Under the pieces are notes generated by a model that saw only the letters and a list, made by a program, of their open reading frames with translations, was not told the DNA's origin and made no database searches. Below are positions 1-8,676 of a DNA stretch of 64,000 bases, piece after piece. The translations under genes and the position numbers were made by a program. Position 1 is the first letter of the stretch. Each line of letters starts with the position of its first letter. Origin of the DNA: Cronobacter condimenti 1330. GTDB lineage: Bacteria > Pseudomonadota > Gammaproteobacteria > Enterobacterales > Enterobacteriaceae. The stretch lies in contig NZ_CP012264.1 in the NCBI RefSeq assembly GCF_001277255.1, forward strand, positions 1,736,001 through 1,800,000. Direction: 5' to 3'.

Positions 1-261
1 CGCAAACGGATAACCGAGCACGAGACACGCAAGCGTCGCCTGCAACGCCATATTCAGCGAGTGCAGCAGCACCTGGAAATAGAGCGGGTCGAGCAGGCGC
101 GCGTAGTTATCCAGCGTAAATACCAGGCTTACGAAATGCGCGTCGTCGCGGGTCAGGAAGCTGGTGGCGATGATCATCAGATTGGGCAGAAATACGAACA
201 GCACCAGCCAGCCGACGATCGTGGCGATCACCACATTCTGGAATTTACGCGAGCTCTTCAT
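1..261 (-). CDS. potB: Spermidine/putrescine ABC transporter permease PotB (N-terminal part)
   Basis: First 87 codons of PotB, an inner-membrane permease of the PotABCD polyamine importer; the rest lies left of the window. The translation opens with MKSSRKFQNVVIATIVGWLV, giving one long hydrophobic segment (about residues 10-32) after a basic cytoplasmic N-terminus. A second segment begins near residue 65. The start ATG (259-261) lies inside the end of potA, so the genes overlap by 17 bases in the usual potA-potB order and are probably translationally coupled. Seen: start, frame and overlap. Known: the family function. Nothing unusual apart from truncation by the window edge. Confidence 0.93.
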   Translation of the reverse strand, partial: MKSSRKFQNVVIATIVGWLVLFVFLPNLMIIATSFLTRDDAHFVSLVFTLDNYARLLDPLYFQVLLHSLNMALQATLACLVLGYPFA

Positions 262-1393
262 CGGCCAGTACCACCTCCCAGCTTTCGACCCAGGTCACGG
301 CCATTTTTTGATCAAGCGAATGGTCGAAATCGGGATCGTCTTCATTGAAGAATTCACTGACTAACACCACCTTGCCGTTTTCCAGTTCGACGACTGACTC
401 CAGCGTCATGCCTTTATAGTTGCGCTCGCGCACAAACCCTATCAGGCCGTCGGCGTCGCCTTCATCGTTAATTTCTTCGACGCGCAAATCTTCCGGGCGT
501 AACAGCACATTAAGTTTCTGGCCCGCTTTTACCGGGAAGCTTACATACAGCACACATTCGCGGCCTTCGACGGTTGCGCGCACCCGCTGGGCATCCACAC
601 GTTCGATAACCGTCGCATCGAAGATATTGATCTCGCCGATAAAGCTCGCCACGAAGAGGTTTTTCGGCTCTTCATAGATTTCCCGAGGCGTGCCGTCCTG
701 CTCGATTCGCCCATTGCGCATGACCACGATGCGATCCGACATCGTCAGCGCTTCTTCCTGATCGTGCGTCACAAACACAAAAGTAATACCAAGCTTACGC
801 TGAAGCGCTTTCAGCTCGTTCTGCATCTGTTTGCGCAGTTTGTAGTCGAGCGCGGAGAGCGATTCATCAAGCAGCAACAGACGCGGTTTATTGACCACCG
901 CGCGGGCGATCGCCACGCGTTGTTGCTGGCCGCCGGAAAGTTGATGCGGTTTGCGCTGGGCAAATTCCTCAAGCTGCACCATCTTTAATGCATCTGTTAC
1001 GCGCGGCGTAATGTCAGCGGCGGGCGTTTTCTGCATGCGCAGGCCAAACGCGACGTTTTCAAATACCGTCATGTGTGGAAACAAGGCGTAGCTTTGAAAA
1101 ACAGTATTGACGTGGCGATGTTCCGCAGGAACGTCGGTGATGTCCTGGGCATCAAGCGTAATGCGCCCGGCATCGGCATTCTCAAGGCCCGCGATAAGGC
1201 GCAGCACGGTCGTTTTACCGCAGCCGGAGGGGCCAAGAAGCGTCAGGAATTCACCATGATTGATGGTCAGCGAGAAATCAGAAATGACGGTTTTACCATC
1301 AAAGCTTTTCCCGATATCCGCAAGTTGCAGAAGCGGGGAAAGCGAGCGCGGCTGTGTATTCAATTTTTTTACTCTGTCCCGTAAAAAACGCAT
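245..1393 (-). CDS. potA: Polyamine ABC transporter ATP-binding protein PotA
   Basis: ATPase subunit that powers spermidine/putrescine import through PotB and PotC. Counting from the ATG at 1391-1393 (382 aa), Walker A GPSGCGKT is at about 54-61, the ABC signature LSGGQQQRV at 152-160 and Walker B LLLLDE at 172-177. A C-terminal TOBE-like regulatory domain follows. The start is uncertain: the open frame runs on to 1546. The E. coli N-terminus (MGQSKKLN) aligns with local DNA only if ACG replaces ATG and one A is removed from a seven-A run near 1364-1370. Here the protein instead reads MRFLRDRVKKLN, with only a poor ribosome site. Length is close to the E. coli 378 aa. It is divergent from pepT. 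Confidence 0.93.
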   Translation of the reverse strand: MRFLRDRVKKLNTQPRSLSPLLQLADIGKSFDGKTVISDFSLTINHGEFLTLLGPSGCGKTTVLRLIAGLENADAGRITLDAQDITDVPAEHRHVNTVFQSYALFPHMTVFENVAFGLRMQKTPAADITPRVTDALKMVQLEEFAQRKPHQLSGGQQQRVAIARAVVNKPRLLLLDESLSALDYKLRKQMQNELKALQRKLGITFVFVTHDQEEALTMSDRIVVMRNGRIEQDGTPREIYEEPKNLFVASFIGEINIFDATVIERVDAQRVRATVEGRECVLYVSFPVKAGQKLNVLLRPEDLRVEEINDEGDADGLIGFVRERNYKGMTLESVVELENGKVVLVSEFFNEDDPDFDHSLDQKMAVTWVESWEVVLADEELA

Positions 1394-1680
1394 CAAGAAG
1401 AAACTGGATGCGGGGTTTGTGATGAACCACCTTTGGGTCTGGCACGTAATAAGGGCAGGCATTCTACGGCAAACCATTGAAATCGCCAATGCCACAGACG
1501 CTTTCTTACCAGTTTCGCGTGTTTTTCCGCGTGATTCATTCATCACAAGCGATTAGGGAGCAGATACCCCTTTTTTCCCGGCAGGATTATTCCGCTTCGC
1601 CGGGCGAAAGGTGACCTGAAACAATATTTGTCTTTTAATGCTTAATGATAATAACGTCACAAAATAACAGGGGTGAGAAC

Positions 1681-2910
1681 ATGGATAAATTACTCGAGCG
1701 TTTCCTGCAATATGTCACTATGGATACCCAGTCCCGTGCCGGGGTGAAGCATGTTCCCAGCACCGAAAGCCAGTGGAAGCTATTAAATCTGCTCAAAAAC
1801 CAGATGGATGCGCTTGGCATGACCAACGTGTCGCTGAGCGAGCACGGAACGCTGACCGGGACGCTGCCCTCAAACGTCGATAAACCCGTCCCGCCTATTG
1901 GATTTATTTCTCACGTCGATACATCACCGGATTTCACGGCCAAAAACGTGAACCCGCAAATTGTTGAAAACTACCGCGGCGGAGATATCGCCCTCGGCAC
2001 CGGCGAAGAGGTCCTGTCACCGGTGATGTTCCCGGTGCTGCATCAGCTGCTCGGCCATACGCTGATTACCACCGACGGTAAGACGCTGCTCGGTGCGGAT
2101 GATAAAGCGGGCGTTGCGGAAATCATGACTGCGATAGCAACGCTTAAGCAGAATAATATTCCCCACGGCGATATCCGCGTGGCCTTCACGCCGGATGAAG
2201 AAGTCGGCAAAGGGGCGAAGCATTTTGATGTTGAGGCGTTCGATGCGCGTTGGGCGTATACGATGGATGGCAGCGGCATTGGCGAGCTGGAGTATGAGAA
2301 TTTTAACGCGGCCTCGGTAACCATCAAAATCGTCGGTAATAACGTGCACCCTGGCACAGCCAAAGGCGTGATGGTGAATGCGCTGTCGCTGGCGGCGCGC
2401 ATTCATGCTCAGGTCCCGGCTGACGAAAGCCCCGAGTGCACCGATGGTTACGAAGGTTTTTATCATCTGCACACCATCAAAGGGTCCGTGGATCGCGCCG
2501 AGATGCATTACATCATCCGCGATTTTGACCGCGAGAATTTCGAGGCGCGTAAACGCCGTATGATGGATATCGCCAAACAGGTGGGTAAAGGGTTGCACCC
2601 GGATTGCTATATCGAACTCACCATCGAAGACAGCTATTACAATATGCGTGAGAAGGTGGCTGAGCATCCGCATATTATCGAGATTGCTCGTCAGGCGATG
2701 ATCGATTGTGGCATTGAACCGCAGATGAAGCCTATCCGCGGCGGCACCGACGGCGCGCAGTTGTCGTTTATGGGCCTGCCGTGTCCGAACATTTTTACCG
2801 GTGGGTACAATTATCACGGCAAGCATGAGTTTGCGACGCTTGAAGGAATGGAAAAAGCGGTGCAGGTAATCGTGCGTATCGCCGAGTTGACGGCGCAGCG
2901 GGAAGGGTGA
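1681..2910 (+). CDS. pepT: Peptidase T (tripeptide aminopeptidase)
   Basis: Cytosolic zinc-dependent M20-family aminopeptidase that removes N-terminal residues from tripeptides; 409 aa, the usual family length. Metal and catalytic motifs are visible: SHVDTSPD (first His ligand and Asp), GADDKAGVAE (bridging Asp), DEEVGKG (catalytic Glu and ligand Glu), TMDGSG and the late YHGKHEFA histidines. The ATG at 1681 is chosen because it follows CAGGGGTGAG at good spacing and the protein then starts MDKLLERFLQYV as in the family. It is a single gene, divergent from potA. In E. coli and Salmonella pepT is induced anaerobically through FNR; I could not find a convincing FNR site upstream. Confidence 0.96.
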   Translation: MDKLLERFLQYVTMDTQSRAGVKHVPSTESQWKLLNLLKNQMDALGMTNVSLSEHGTLTGTLPSNVDKPVPPIGFISHVDTSPDFTAKNVNPQIVENYRGGDIALGTGEEVLSPVMFPVLHQLLGHTLITTDGKTLLGADDKAGVAEIMTAIATLKQNNIPHGDIRVAFTPDEEVGKGAKHFDVEAFDARWAYTMDGSGIGELEYENFNAASVTIKIVGNNVHPGTAKGVMVNALSLAARIHAQVPADESPECTDGYEGFYHLHTIKGSVDRAEMHYIIRDFDRENFEARKRRMMDIAKQVGKGLHPDCYIELTIEDSYYNMREKVAEHPHIIEIARQAMIDCGIEPQMKPIRGGTDGAQLSFMGLPCPNIFTGGYNYHGKHEFATLEGMEKAVQVIVRIAELTAQREG

Positions 2911-2922
2911 GCCGTTGTTGAA

Positions 2923-2955
2923 AAGGGCAGGTGGCGCTAATGCTTACCCGCCCTT
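2923..2955 (+). terminator. Possible pepT terminator hairpin
   Basis: Inverted repeat AAGGGCAGGT / ACCCGCCCTT (one mismatch) with a 13-base loop, 13 bases after the pepT stop. Only a short, interrupted T-rich tract follows, so termination is plausible but weak. Confidence 0.4.
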
Positions 2956-3063
2956 CAGGTTTGTTAATTAAGACATGGCTAACAGTGGGTGGTGAAAGAC
3001 AGGGGCTGTACGAGGCGCCACTCATCGCACTGGCACCTCATCCCCCGCCTTTAGCGCGAGGGG

Positions 3064-4185
3064 TTAATCCTCGAAATACCAGTAGCCGCTGTTCACCAGC
3101 GCCGCCAGCATCGCCAGGAATGAAGGATCGTCCAGCGCGTCGCCAAACATCGCCTCGTTCAACACCATCTCATTGGCCAGCTGATGAAGAGCTGGGCGAT
3201 GCGGCGTGTCTATTTTCTCACCGTTTACGAACACATCTTCGCCGAGGCGCAGCACGCGCAGACCACCGAGACGTACCAGCGAATCGCCCTGTTTCAGCGC
3301 GTCATAGATTTCATCCGGCTGATAAGGCGGCTCCGGCGGCGACACATCCAGTTCATGTCGCGACTGGGTGATAAACTCACCAAACCACTCGTTGAAATGC
3401 GCCGGTTCGCGGATAAGGTCCAGCATCATCTCGCGCAGTTTATCCACTTCGGCAGGCACAATATCCGCTGCAAATTCGCGGGCCGGCACGTCGGGATCGC
3501 TGTAGCGCTGGCTGCCAAGCTCACGCTGCAACACATAATCGGCGAAACCGCTGATAAGTTCGCGGCCGCTCGGCGCCCGAAAACCGACCGAATAGTTCAT
3601 TGAGTTTTCCAGCGAATAGCCTTCGTGCGGGAAGCCTGGCGGAATATAAAGGATATCGCCTGGCTCCAGCTCTTCGTCAATCAGCGCTTCAAACGGGGCG
3701 ACCTGCAGGAGATCAGGATGCGGGCAATGCTGTTTCATCGGCAATTTTTCGCCCACACGCCAGCGGCGACGGCCTACGCCCTGAATAATAAAAACGTCGT
3801 ATTGATCCAGATGCGGCCCCACGCCGCCACCCGGCACGGAGAAAGAGATCATTAAATCGTCAATGCGCCAGTCCGGTAGCGCGCGGAAAGGGCGCATCAG
3901 CGCGGCGCTCGGCTCATGCCAGTTGTTCACCGCCTGCACCAGAAGCGACCAGTTATTTTCGCTTAAATGATCGTAGCTCTGGAACGGGCCATGGCTCACT
4001 TCCCATTTACCGTCCTGATGACTGACCAGGCGGCTGTCCACTTCACTCTCCATCGCAAGACCGGCCAGTTCGTCCGGTGAGAGCGGGTCGACAAAGTTCT
4101 TGATGCCGCGCTTTAAAACCACCGGGCGTTTTTGCCAGTAGCGTTCGATAAAATCGGGCCAGTTAATCTCTACGTGGTAGTCCAT
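3064..4185 (-). CDS. roxA: Ribosomal protein uL16 arginine hydroxylase RoxA (YcfD)
   Basis: Fe(II)/2-oxoglutarate oxygenase that hydroxylates an arginine of ribosomal protein L16; cytosolic, 373 aa, matching the E. coli length. The JmjC-fold iron triad is visible: His125 and Asp127 in GPHLDQYD, and the distal His in PPGFPHEGYS. The C-terminal dimerisation/winged-helix part is present up to the last residues SGYWYFED. It lies 49 bases downstream of phoQ on the same strand, as in E. coli, and may receive read-through from phoPQ. No defect seen. Confidence 0.95.
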   Translation of the reverse strand: MDYHVEINWPDFIERYWQKRPVVLKRGIKNFVDPLSPDELAGLAMESEVDSRLVSHQDGKWEVSHGPFQSYDHLSENNWSLLVQAVNNWHEPSAALMRPFRALPDWRIDDLMISFSVPGGGVGPHLDQYDVFIIQGVGRRRWRVGEKLPMKQHCPHPDLLQVAPFEALIDEELEPGDILYIPPGFPHEGYSLENSMNYSVGFRAPSGRELISGFADYVLQRELGSQRYSDPDVPAREFAADIVPAEVDKLREMMLDLIREPAHFNEWFGEFITQSRHELDVSPPEPPYQPDEIYDALKQGDSLVRLGGLRVLRLGEDVFVNGEKIDTPHRPALHQLANEMVLNEAMFGDALDDPSFLAMLAALVNSGYWYFED

Positions 4186-4234
4186 ATTGTTTTCCGCAGG
4201 CTCTGAAGATGAGTCGGATTATAACGGACGCGCG

Positions 4235-5737
4235 TCACTCTGCGTGGCTGTCGGGCAGGTTTTTTCGCAGACTGGCGGAAGATTCGCCGATGGGCGGTTG
4301 CTGGCGTGCGAAAATCACTTCCATATGCGCGCCGCCGAGCGGGCTACTGCCAGTGAGGATCTGGCCGTTGTACTGCTCCACCACTTCGCGGGCGACCGAC
4401 AGCCCGACGCCCTGGCCGGGGCGCAGCGTATCGGCCCGCTGGCCGCGATCAAACACCAGCGCGCGCTTGCTTTCAGGGATGCCGGGGCCATCATCTTCCA
4501 CAACCAGATGCAGCGTATCGTCCGCCACCCGCGCGGTCACTTCGACGAATTCCAGACAATATTTGCAGGCGTTATCCAGCACATTGCCCATGACTTCGAG
4601 AAAATCGTTTTTTTCGCCGATAAAGACTATCTCCGGCGAGATATCGAGCGTAATGCTCACGCCTTTGCGCTGGTAAACCTTGTTCAGCGCAGAGGTCAGG
4701 TTATCAAGCAGCGGTGCCACAGGATGCAGTTCGCGGCTTAGCAATATATTGCCGCTGCGCATACTGGCGCGGTGCAGGTAGTAGCCAATCTGCTGGGAGA
4801 TACGGCTTATCTGCTCAAGCATTACCGGCTCGGCCTGCTCCACATCCGTTTTACCGGTGCGCAGTGACCGTAACGTGCTTTGTAGCACTGACAGCGGTGT
4901 CTTCAGGCTGTGAGTGAGGTCGGTAAGCGTGGTGCGGTATTTCTCATACCGCTCGCGCTCGCTTTTTAGCAGCCGGTTAAGGTTATGGACAAGGCTTGTC
5001 AGCTCGCGCGTGGTGTACGGGTTTAACTGTTCGCGGTGATGTTCTTCAAGCTCGCGCACTTCTCGCGCCAGCGCCTCAATCGGTCGCAGGCTCCACCAGG
5101 CGGCGAGCCACAACAGCGGGATAACCAGCAGCAGATTGGCAGCGAGCACATAGATAAACCAGTTCCAGACGCTCCACGAGCTTTTCAGCTCATCGGGAAT
5201 GGTATCGACGACCACCACCGTCAGCGCGGGCAAAGTGGATGTGGCCGGGTAGATATTCACCGCCACCGAATGGGTGGTTTCATCGTCTTTGTCGGGGTCG
5301 TAATCGTTCAGCCGCTTTTGCAGCGCGTGATTGGTGCCCAGCAGCAGGCGGGTGTCGCTAAAGCGCGTTTCCAGTTCGTGAAACCCGTTGGTGGAGAGCC
5401 ATTCAGGCCGGATCTCTTTTTTTAGCCACGGTACCTCACGCTGCGACCAGAGCAGTTTGCCTTTTTCGTTATAGATAAACGTCAGCGTCGGGCTTTGACG
5501 GTCGATATGATCGGGGATCTCAACCGTCAGTTTGCCATTTTCAAAGCGGGCAAGCGTATAGAAAAGATTGCTCTCGCCGCGCAGCAGGCGGAAGGTGGTT
5601 TTATCGAAGCTGACGCTGTAACCCACCAGCGCCACCACGCCATAAGAGAGCGACAGGACAAGCACGACGGCGGCCGTCGCCAGCAAAAAACGGACCCGCA
5701 AAGAGAGCGGCAGAAAGTGGCGCAGGACATTTTTCAT
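4235..5737 (-). CDS. phoQ: Two-component sensor histidine kinase PhoQ
   Basis: Membrane sensor for low Mg2+, acid pH and cationic peptides that controls PhoP. TM1 is about residues 17-39, the periplasmic domain about 40-190 with an acidic patch NDYDPDKDDE near 144-153 (the divalent-cation surface in this family), and TM2 about 192-215. HAMP follows, then the HisKA H-box DLTHSLKTPL with phospho-acceptor His276, and HATPase boxes NVLDNACKYC, DDGPGIPE and GQGVGLSVA. At 500 aa it is about 14 residues longer than E. coli PhoQ because of a C-terminal tail after the last ATPase strand (GESSASLRKNLPDSHAE). The gene starts immediately after the phoP stop, so the pair is one operon. Confidence 0.96.
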   Translation of the reverse strand: MKNVLRHFLPLSLRVRFLLATAAVVLVLSLSYGVVALVGYSVSFDKTTFRLLRGESNLFYTLARFENGKLTVEIPDHIDRQSPTLTFIYNEKGKLLWSQREVPWLKKEIRPEWLSTNGFHELETRFSDTRLLLGTNHALQKRLNDYDPDKDDETTHSVAVNIYPATSTLPALTVVVVDTIPDELKSSWSVWNWFIYVLAANLLLVIPLLWLAAWWSLRPIEALAREVRELEEHHREQLNPYTTRELTSLVHNLNRLLKSERERYEKYRTTLTDLTHSLKTPLSVLQSTLRSLRTGKTDVEQAEPVMLEQISRISQQIGYYLHRASMRSGNILLSRELHPVAPLLDNLTSALNKVYQRKGVSITLDISPEIVFIGEKNDFLEVMGNVLDNACKYCLEFVEVTARVADDTLHLVVEDDGPGIPESKRALVFDRGQRADTLRPGQGVGLSVAREVVEQYNGQILTGSSPLGGAHMEVIFARQQPPIGESSASLRKNLPDSHAE

Positions 5738-6409
5738 TTAGCGCAGATCAAACCGGTAGCCCTGGCCACGGACCGTGGTAATCGCCTCGCCCGGGTATTC
5801 GGCCTGAATTTTTTTGCGCAGCCTGCCCATTAACACGTCAATGGTATGGCTTTCACGCAGTTCGGCATCGGGATAAAGCTGAAGCATCAACGAATCTTTG
5901 CTCACCACTTTGCCAGCGTTGCGGATAAGCGTTTCCATGATGGTGTATTCAAACGCGGTAAGGCGGATCAGGTTGTCATTAATGGCCACTTCACGGCGCG
6001 AGAGATCCACTACAAACGGCGGCATCGAGATCACCTGCGAGGCCAGCCCGCTGTTGCGACGCAGCAGCGCCTGCATTCTTGCCACCACTTCTTCGATGTG
6101 AAACGGCTTGGTGACGTAATCATCGGCACCAGCGCCCAGCACTTCGACTTTATCCTGCCAGCCTTCGCGGGCGGTCAGCACCAGTACCGGCAGCGTAATA
6201 TCGTGCGAGCGCCAGCGTTTGATGAGGCTCAGCCCGTCTTCGTCCGGCAGACCGAGATCGACAATCGCGACATCCGGCAGATGTTCATTGAGGTAATAAT
6301 CGGCTTCTTTGGCATCTTCGGCCGCATCCACCTGATGCCCCAGCTCAGAGAGCTGCACTTTCAGATGATGCCGCAGCAGAGCGTTATCTTCGACGACCAG
6401 CACGCGCAT
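5738..6409 (-). CDS. phoP: Response regulator PhoP
   Basis: OmpR/PhoB-family transcription factor, 223 aa. The receiver domain has the acidic pocket VVEDN, phospho-acceptor Asp51 in IVDLGLPDEDG, the Thr in LTAR and Lys in VTKPF. The C-terminal winged helix contains the recognition segment of the family (SHTIDVLMGRLRKKI). The start ATG at 6407-6409 gives MRVLVVEDN. The upstream region is AT-rich (6420-6480), as expected for an autoregulated promoter, but I see no clean pair of GTTTA half-sites at 5-base spacing. Known PhoP targets include Mg2+ transport and lipid A modification; a possible local target is discussed at 46585. Confidence 0.97.
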   Translation of the reverse strand: MRVLVVEDNALLRHHLKVQLSELGHQVDAAEDAKEADYYLNEHLPDVAIVDLGLPDEDGLSLIKRWRSHDITLPVLVLTAREGWQDKVEVLGAGADDYVTKPFHIEEVVARMQALLRRNSGLASQVISMPPFVVDLSRREVAINDNLIRLTAFEYTIMETLIRNAGKVVSKDSLMLQLYPDAELRESHTIDVLMGRLRKKIQAEYPGEAITTVRGQGYRFDLR

Positions 6410-6541
6410 GCGACGTCCCCTTATTTATTAATTTGATAAATAGTTTAGCGCCAATTATTACCAAAAGGGCATAAACATTGGATAAACCAGCAGGGGATCG
6501 TGCAGGGGGTGAAATTGCGGGGAAAAGACAAGAAAGCTGCA

Positions 6542-6566
6542 GAAAAACGCCACCCGAAGGTGGCGT
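6542..6566 (-). terminator. Rho-independent terminator of purB
   Basis: Perfect 8-bp stem ACGCCACC/GGTGGCGT with a 4-base loop (UUCG on the minus strand), directly followed on the minus strand by a run of five T. It lies 10 bases beyond the purB stop. Confidence 0.85.
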
Positions 6567-6576
6567 CACGAGCGGT

Positions 6577-7947
6577 TTATTTCAGGTCATCAACCATCTG
6601 AATAGCGCGACCGATATAGTTGGCAGGCGTCATCGCTTTCAGACGCGTTTTCTCGTCTTCCGGCAGCGCAAGGCTGTCAATGAACTGCTTCATGCCTTCT
6701 GCATCAACACGCTTACCGCGGGTCAGCTCTTTAAGCTTCTCATACGGCTTTTCGATGCCGTAACGGCGCATCACGGTCTGGATAGGCTCGGCCAGGACTT
6801 CCCAGTTGTGATCAAGCTCGTCCAGCAGACGATCGCGGTTCACTTCCAGTTTACTCACGCCTTTCAGTGTCGACTGATACGCAATCAGCGAATAGCCCAC
6901 GCCAACGCCCAGGTTGCGCAGTACGGTAGAGTCGGTGAGGTCGCGCTGCCAGCGGGAAACCGGCAGTTTGCTTGCCAGGTGTTGCAGCATGGCGTTCGCA
7001 AGACCCAGGTTGCCTTCGGAGTTTTCGAAATCAATCGGGTTAACTTTATGTGGCATGGTGGAGGAGCCGATTTCGCCCGCAATAGTCTTCTGCTTAAAGT
7101 GGTTCAGCGCGATATAGCCCCAGACGTCACGATCGAAGTCGATGAGGATCGTGTTGAAGCGCGCCATGCAATCGAACAGCTCGGCGATATAGTCGTGCGG
7201 CTCGATTTGCGTGGTGTACGGGTTCCACTGGATCCCGAGCGAGGTCACAAACGCTTCGCTGAACTGGTGCCAGTCCACTTCCGGGTAGGCGGCGATGTGT
7301 GCGTTGTAGTTACCCACCGCGCCGTTAATTTTGCCCAGAATCTCGACCTGCGAAAGCTGGCGGAACTGACGCTCCATGCGATACGCGACGTTTGCCATCT
7401 CTTTGCCCATCGTCGACGGCGTGGCCGGCTGGCCGTGGGTGCGGGAGAGCAGCGGGATATCGCGATACTGGTGTGCCAGATCTTTCACCGCGTCGATGAG
7501 CTTGCGCCAGAAAGGCAGGATCACCTCGTCACGCGCAGTAGAGAGCATCAGCGCGTGCGAGAGGTTATTGATGTCCTCAGAGGTGCAGGCAAAGTGGATG
7601 AATTCAGAGACGGCATGCAGCGCCGGGACCTCCGCCACTTTTTCTTTCAGGAAATATTCAACGGCTTTCACGTCGTGGTTGGTGGTGCGCTCGATGGTTT
7701 TGATGCGCGCCGCATCTTCTTCGCTGAAGCCCGCAACAATCGCATCGAGGAAATCGTTTGCGTTTTTGTCAAAAGCTGGAACTTCCTTGACAGCAGCGTG
7801 TGCGGCCAGCTTTTGCAGCCAGCGTACTTCAACCTGTACGCGGAACTTCAGCAGGCCAAATTCGCTGAAAATGGCGCGCAGCGCGCTGACTTTGTCGCCG
7901 TAGCGTCCATCAACGGGGGAAACGGCGGTCAGTGAGGATAATTCCAT
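6577..7947 (-). CDS. purB: Adenylosuccinate lyase
   Basis: Cleaves SAICAR to AICAR plus fumarate and adenylosuccinate to AMP plus fumarate in purine synthesis; 456 aa, full length. The fumarase/aspartase signature GSSTMPHKVNP is present, as are TSEDINNLSHAL and SRTHGQPATP, which carry active-site residues of the superfamily. The start ATG gives MELSSLTAVSPVDGRYG, the conserved N-terminus. It lies 17 bases downstream of hflD, in the E. coli order mnmA-hflD-purB, and ends at a strong terminator. In E. coli PurR acts as a roadblock inside purB; I did not verify that operator here. Confidence 0.97.
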   Translation of the reverse strand: MELSSLTAVSPVDGRYGDKVSALRAIFSEFGLLKFRVQVEVRWLQKLAAHAAVKEVPAFDKNANDFLDAIVAGFSEEDAARIKTIERTTNHDVKAVEYFLKEKVAEVPALHAVSEFIHFACTSEDINNLSHALMLSTARDEVILPFWRKLIDAVKDLAHQYRDIPLLSRTHGQPATPSTMGKEMANVAYRMERQFRQLSQVEILGKINGAVGNYNAHIAAYPEVDWHQFSEAFVTSLGIQWNPYTTQIEPHDYIAELFDCMARFNTILIDFDRDVWGYIALNHFKQKTIAGEIGSSTMPHKVNPIDFENSEGNLGLANAMLQHLASKLPVSRWQRDLTDSTVLRNLGVGVGYSLIAYQSTLKGVSKLEVNRDRLLDELDHNWEVLAEPIQTVMRRYGIEKPYEKLKELTRGKRVDAEGMKQFIDSLALPEDEKTRLKAMTPANYIGRAIQMVDDLK

Positions 7948-7964
7948 CAGTCACTCCTGAGAGG

Positions 7965-8594
7965 TTAGCATTGAGCAAGAATTTGTTTCGCCTGGGTGGT
8001 CAGACGATTACGGGAAAACATCAGTTGCAGGCGTCCGCCGCCGACCTGCTGCCAGAGCACCGCGGCGCGAATGCCCGCCAGTAGCGTGGCGCGAACTTTT
8101 GCCTGGATTTGCGGGCTTTGCAGCACCGTTGGCGAACCGTTGACCTGAATTCGCGGGCCGAGCGGGCTAATCACATCCACATAGATGCCAGCCATCGCGT
8201 TCATCAGCGTGTCGGACTCAAGATCAAAGTGTTCAAGCTGGCGGCTTAAATCCGCGATGCGGTTGCCAAGCGTATTCATTGCGCCTTTACTGGCGGCAAG
8301 CTTACGCTCAAGCACCATCAGGCTTAGCGTATAGCGGGTCAGTTCAGCGCCCGGGCCCTGACGGCTGCTGGAGTTGAGCATGCCAAGCAGCGTTTCCAGG
8401 CCCGTCTTCAGCCCGGCTTCTTCGCCGCCAAAAACAGCGAGGGTGGAATCCGGATTCTGGTCAATGACGCTCTTTAGCGATACGCGTAACGCCTGCGCAT
8501 CGCACGTGCCCTGGTGCGCGAGCTCCTGAACCAGACGCGCCGACTGGCAGATACCGGCCAGCGCAAGGGTGATGTCGTAGAAGTTCTTTGCCAC
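7965..8594 (-). CDS. hflD: High-frequency lysogenisation protein HflD
   Basis: Peripheral inner-membrane protein of 209 aa, known in E. coli for binding phage lambda CII and lowering lysogenisation. The sequence from MAKNFYDITLALAGICQSAR to the C-terminal FSRNRLTTQAKQIL follows the family closely. The last few residues (HLTPEL in E. coli) are replaced by QC, so it is four residues shorter. It is mostly helical with no clear transmembrane segment. Position between mnmA and purB supports the call. Confidence 0.94.
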   Translation of the reverse strand: MAKNFYDITLALAGICQSARLVQELAHQGTCDAQALRVSLKSVIDQNPDSTLAVFGGEEAGLKTGLETLLGMLNSSSRQGPGAELTRYTLSLMVLERKLAASKGAMNTLGNRIADLSRQLEHFDLESDTLMNAMAGIYVDVISPLGPRIQVNGSPTVLQSPQIQAKVRATLLAGIRAAVLWQQVGGGRLQLMFSRNRLTTQAKQILAQC

Positions 8595-8676
8595 ACGTGC
8601 TCCTTTTTTACCGCGGCGTTCACGCGAAAGCCGCCTGGCGCGGCTTCTTATTCATGCCGCACAGGCGGCGTCTTTC

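Noticed and set aside
1556..1680. FNR site upstream of pepT
   Set aside because: Expected from E. coli, but no TTGAT-N4-ATCAA-like sequence found by eye.
6410..6480. PhoP box for phoP autoregulation
   Set aside because: AT-rich with single GTTTA/TATTTA motifs but no pair at the required 5-base spacing.
6478..7935. 485-codon open frame antisense to purB
   Set aside because: Shadow of a GC-rich, highly conserved gene; protein composition is His/Arg/Val-rich with no family features, and purB is certain.
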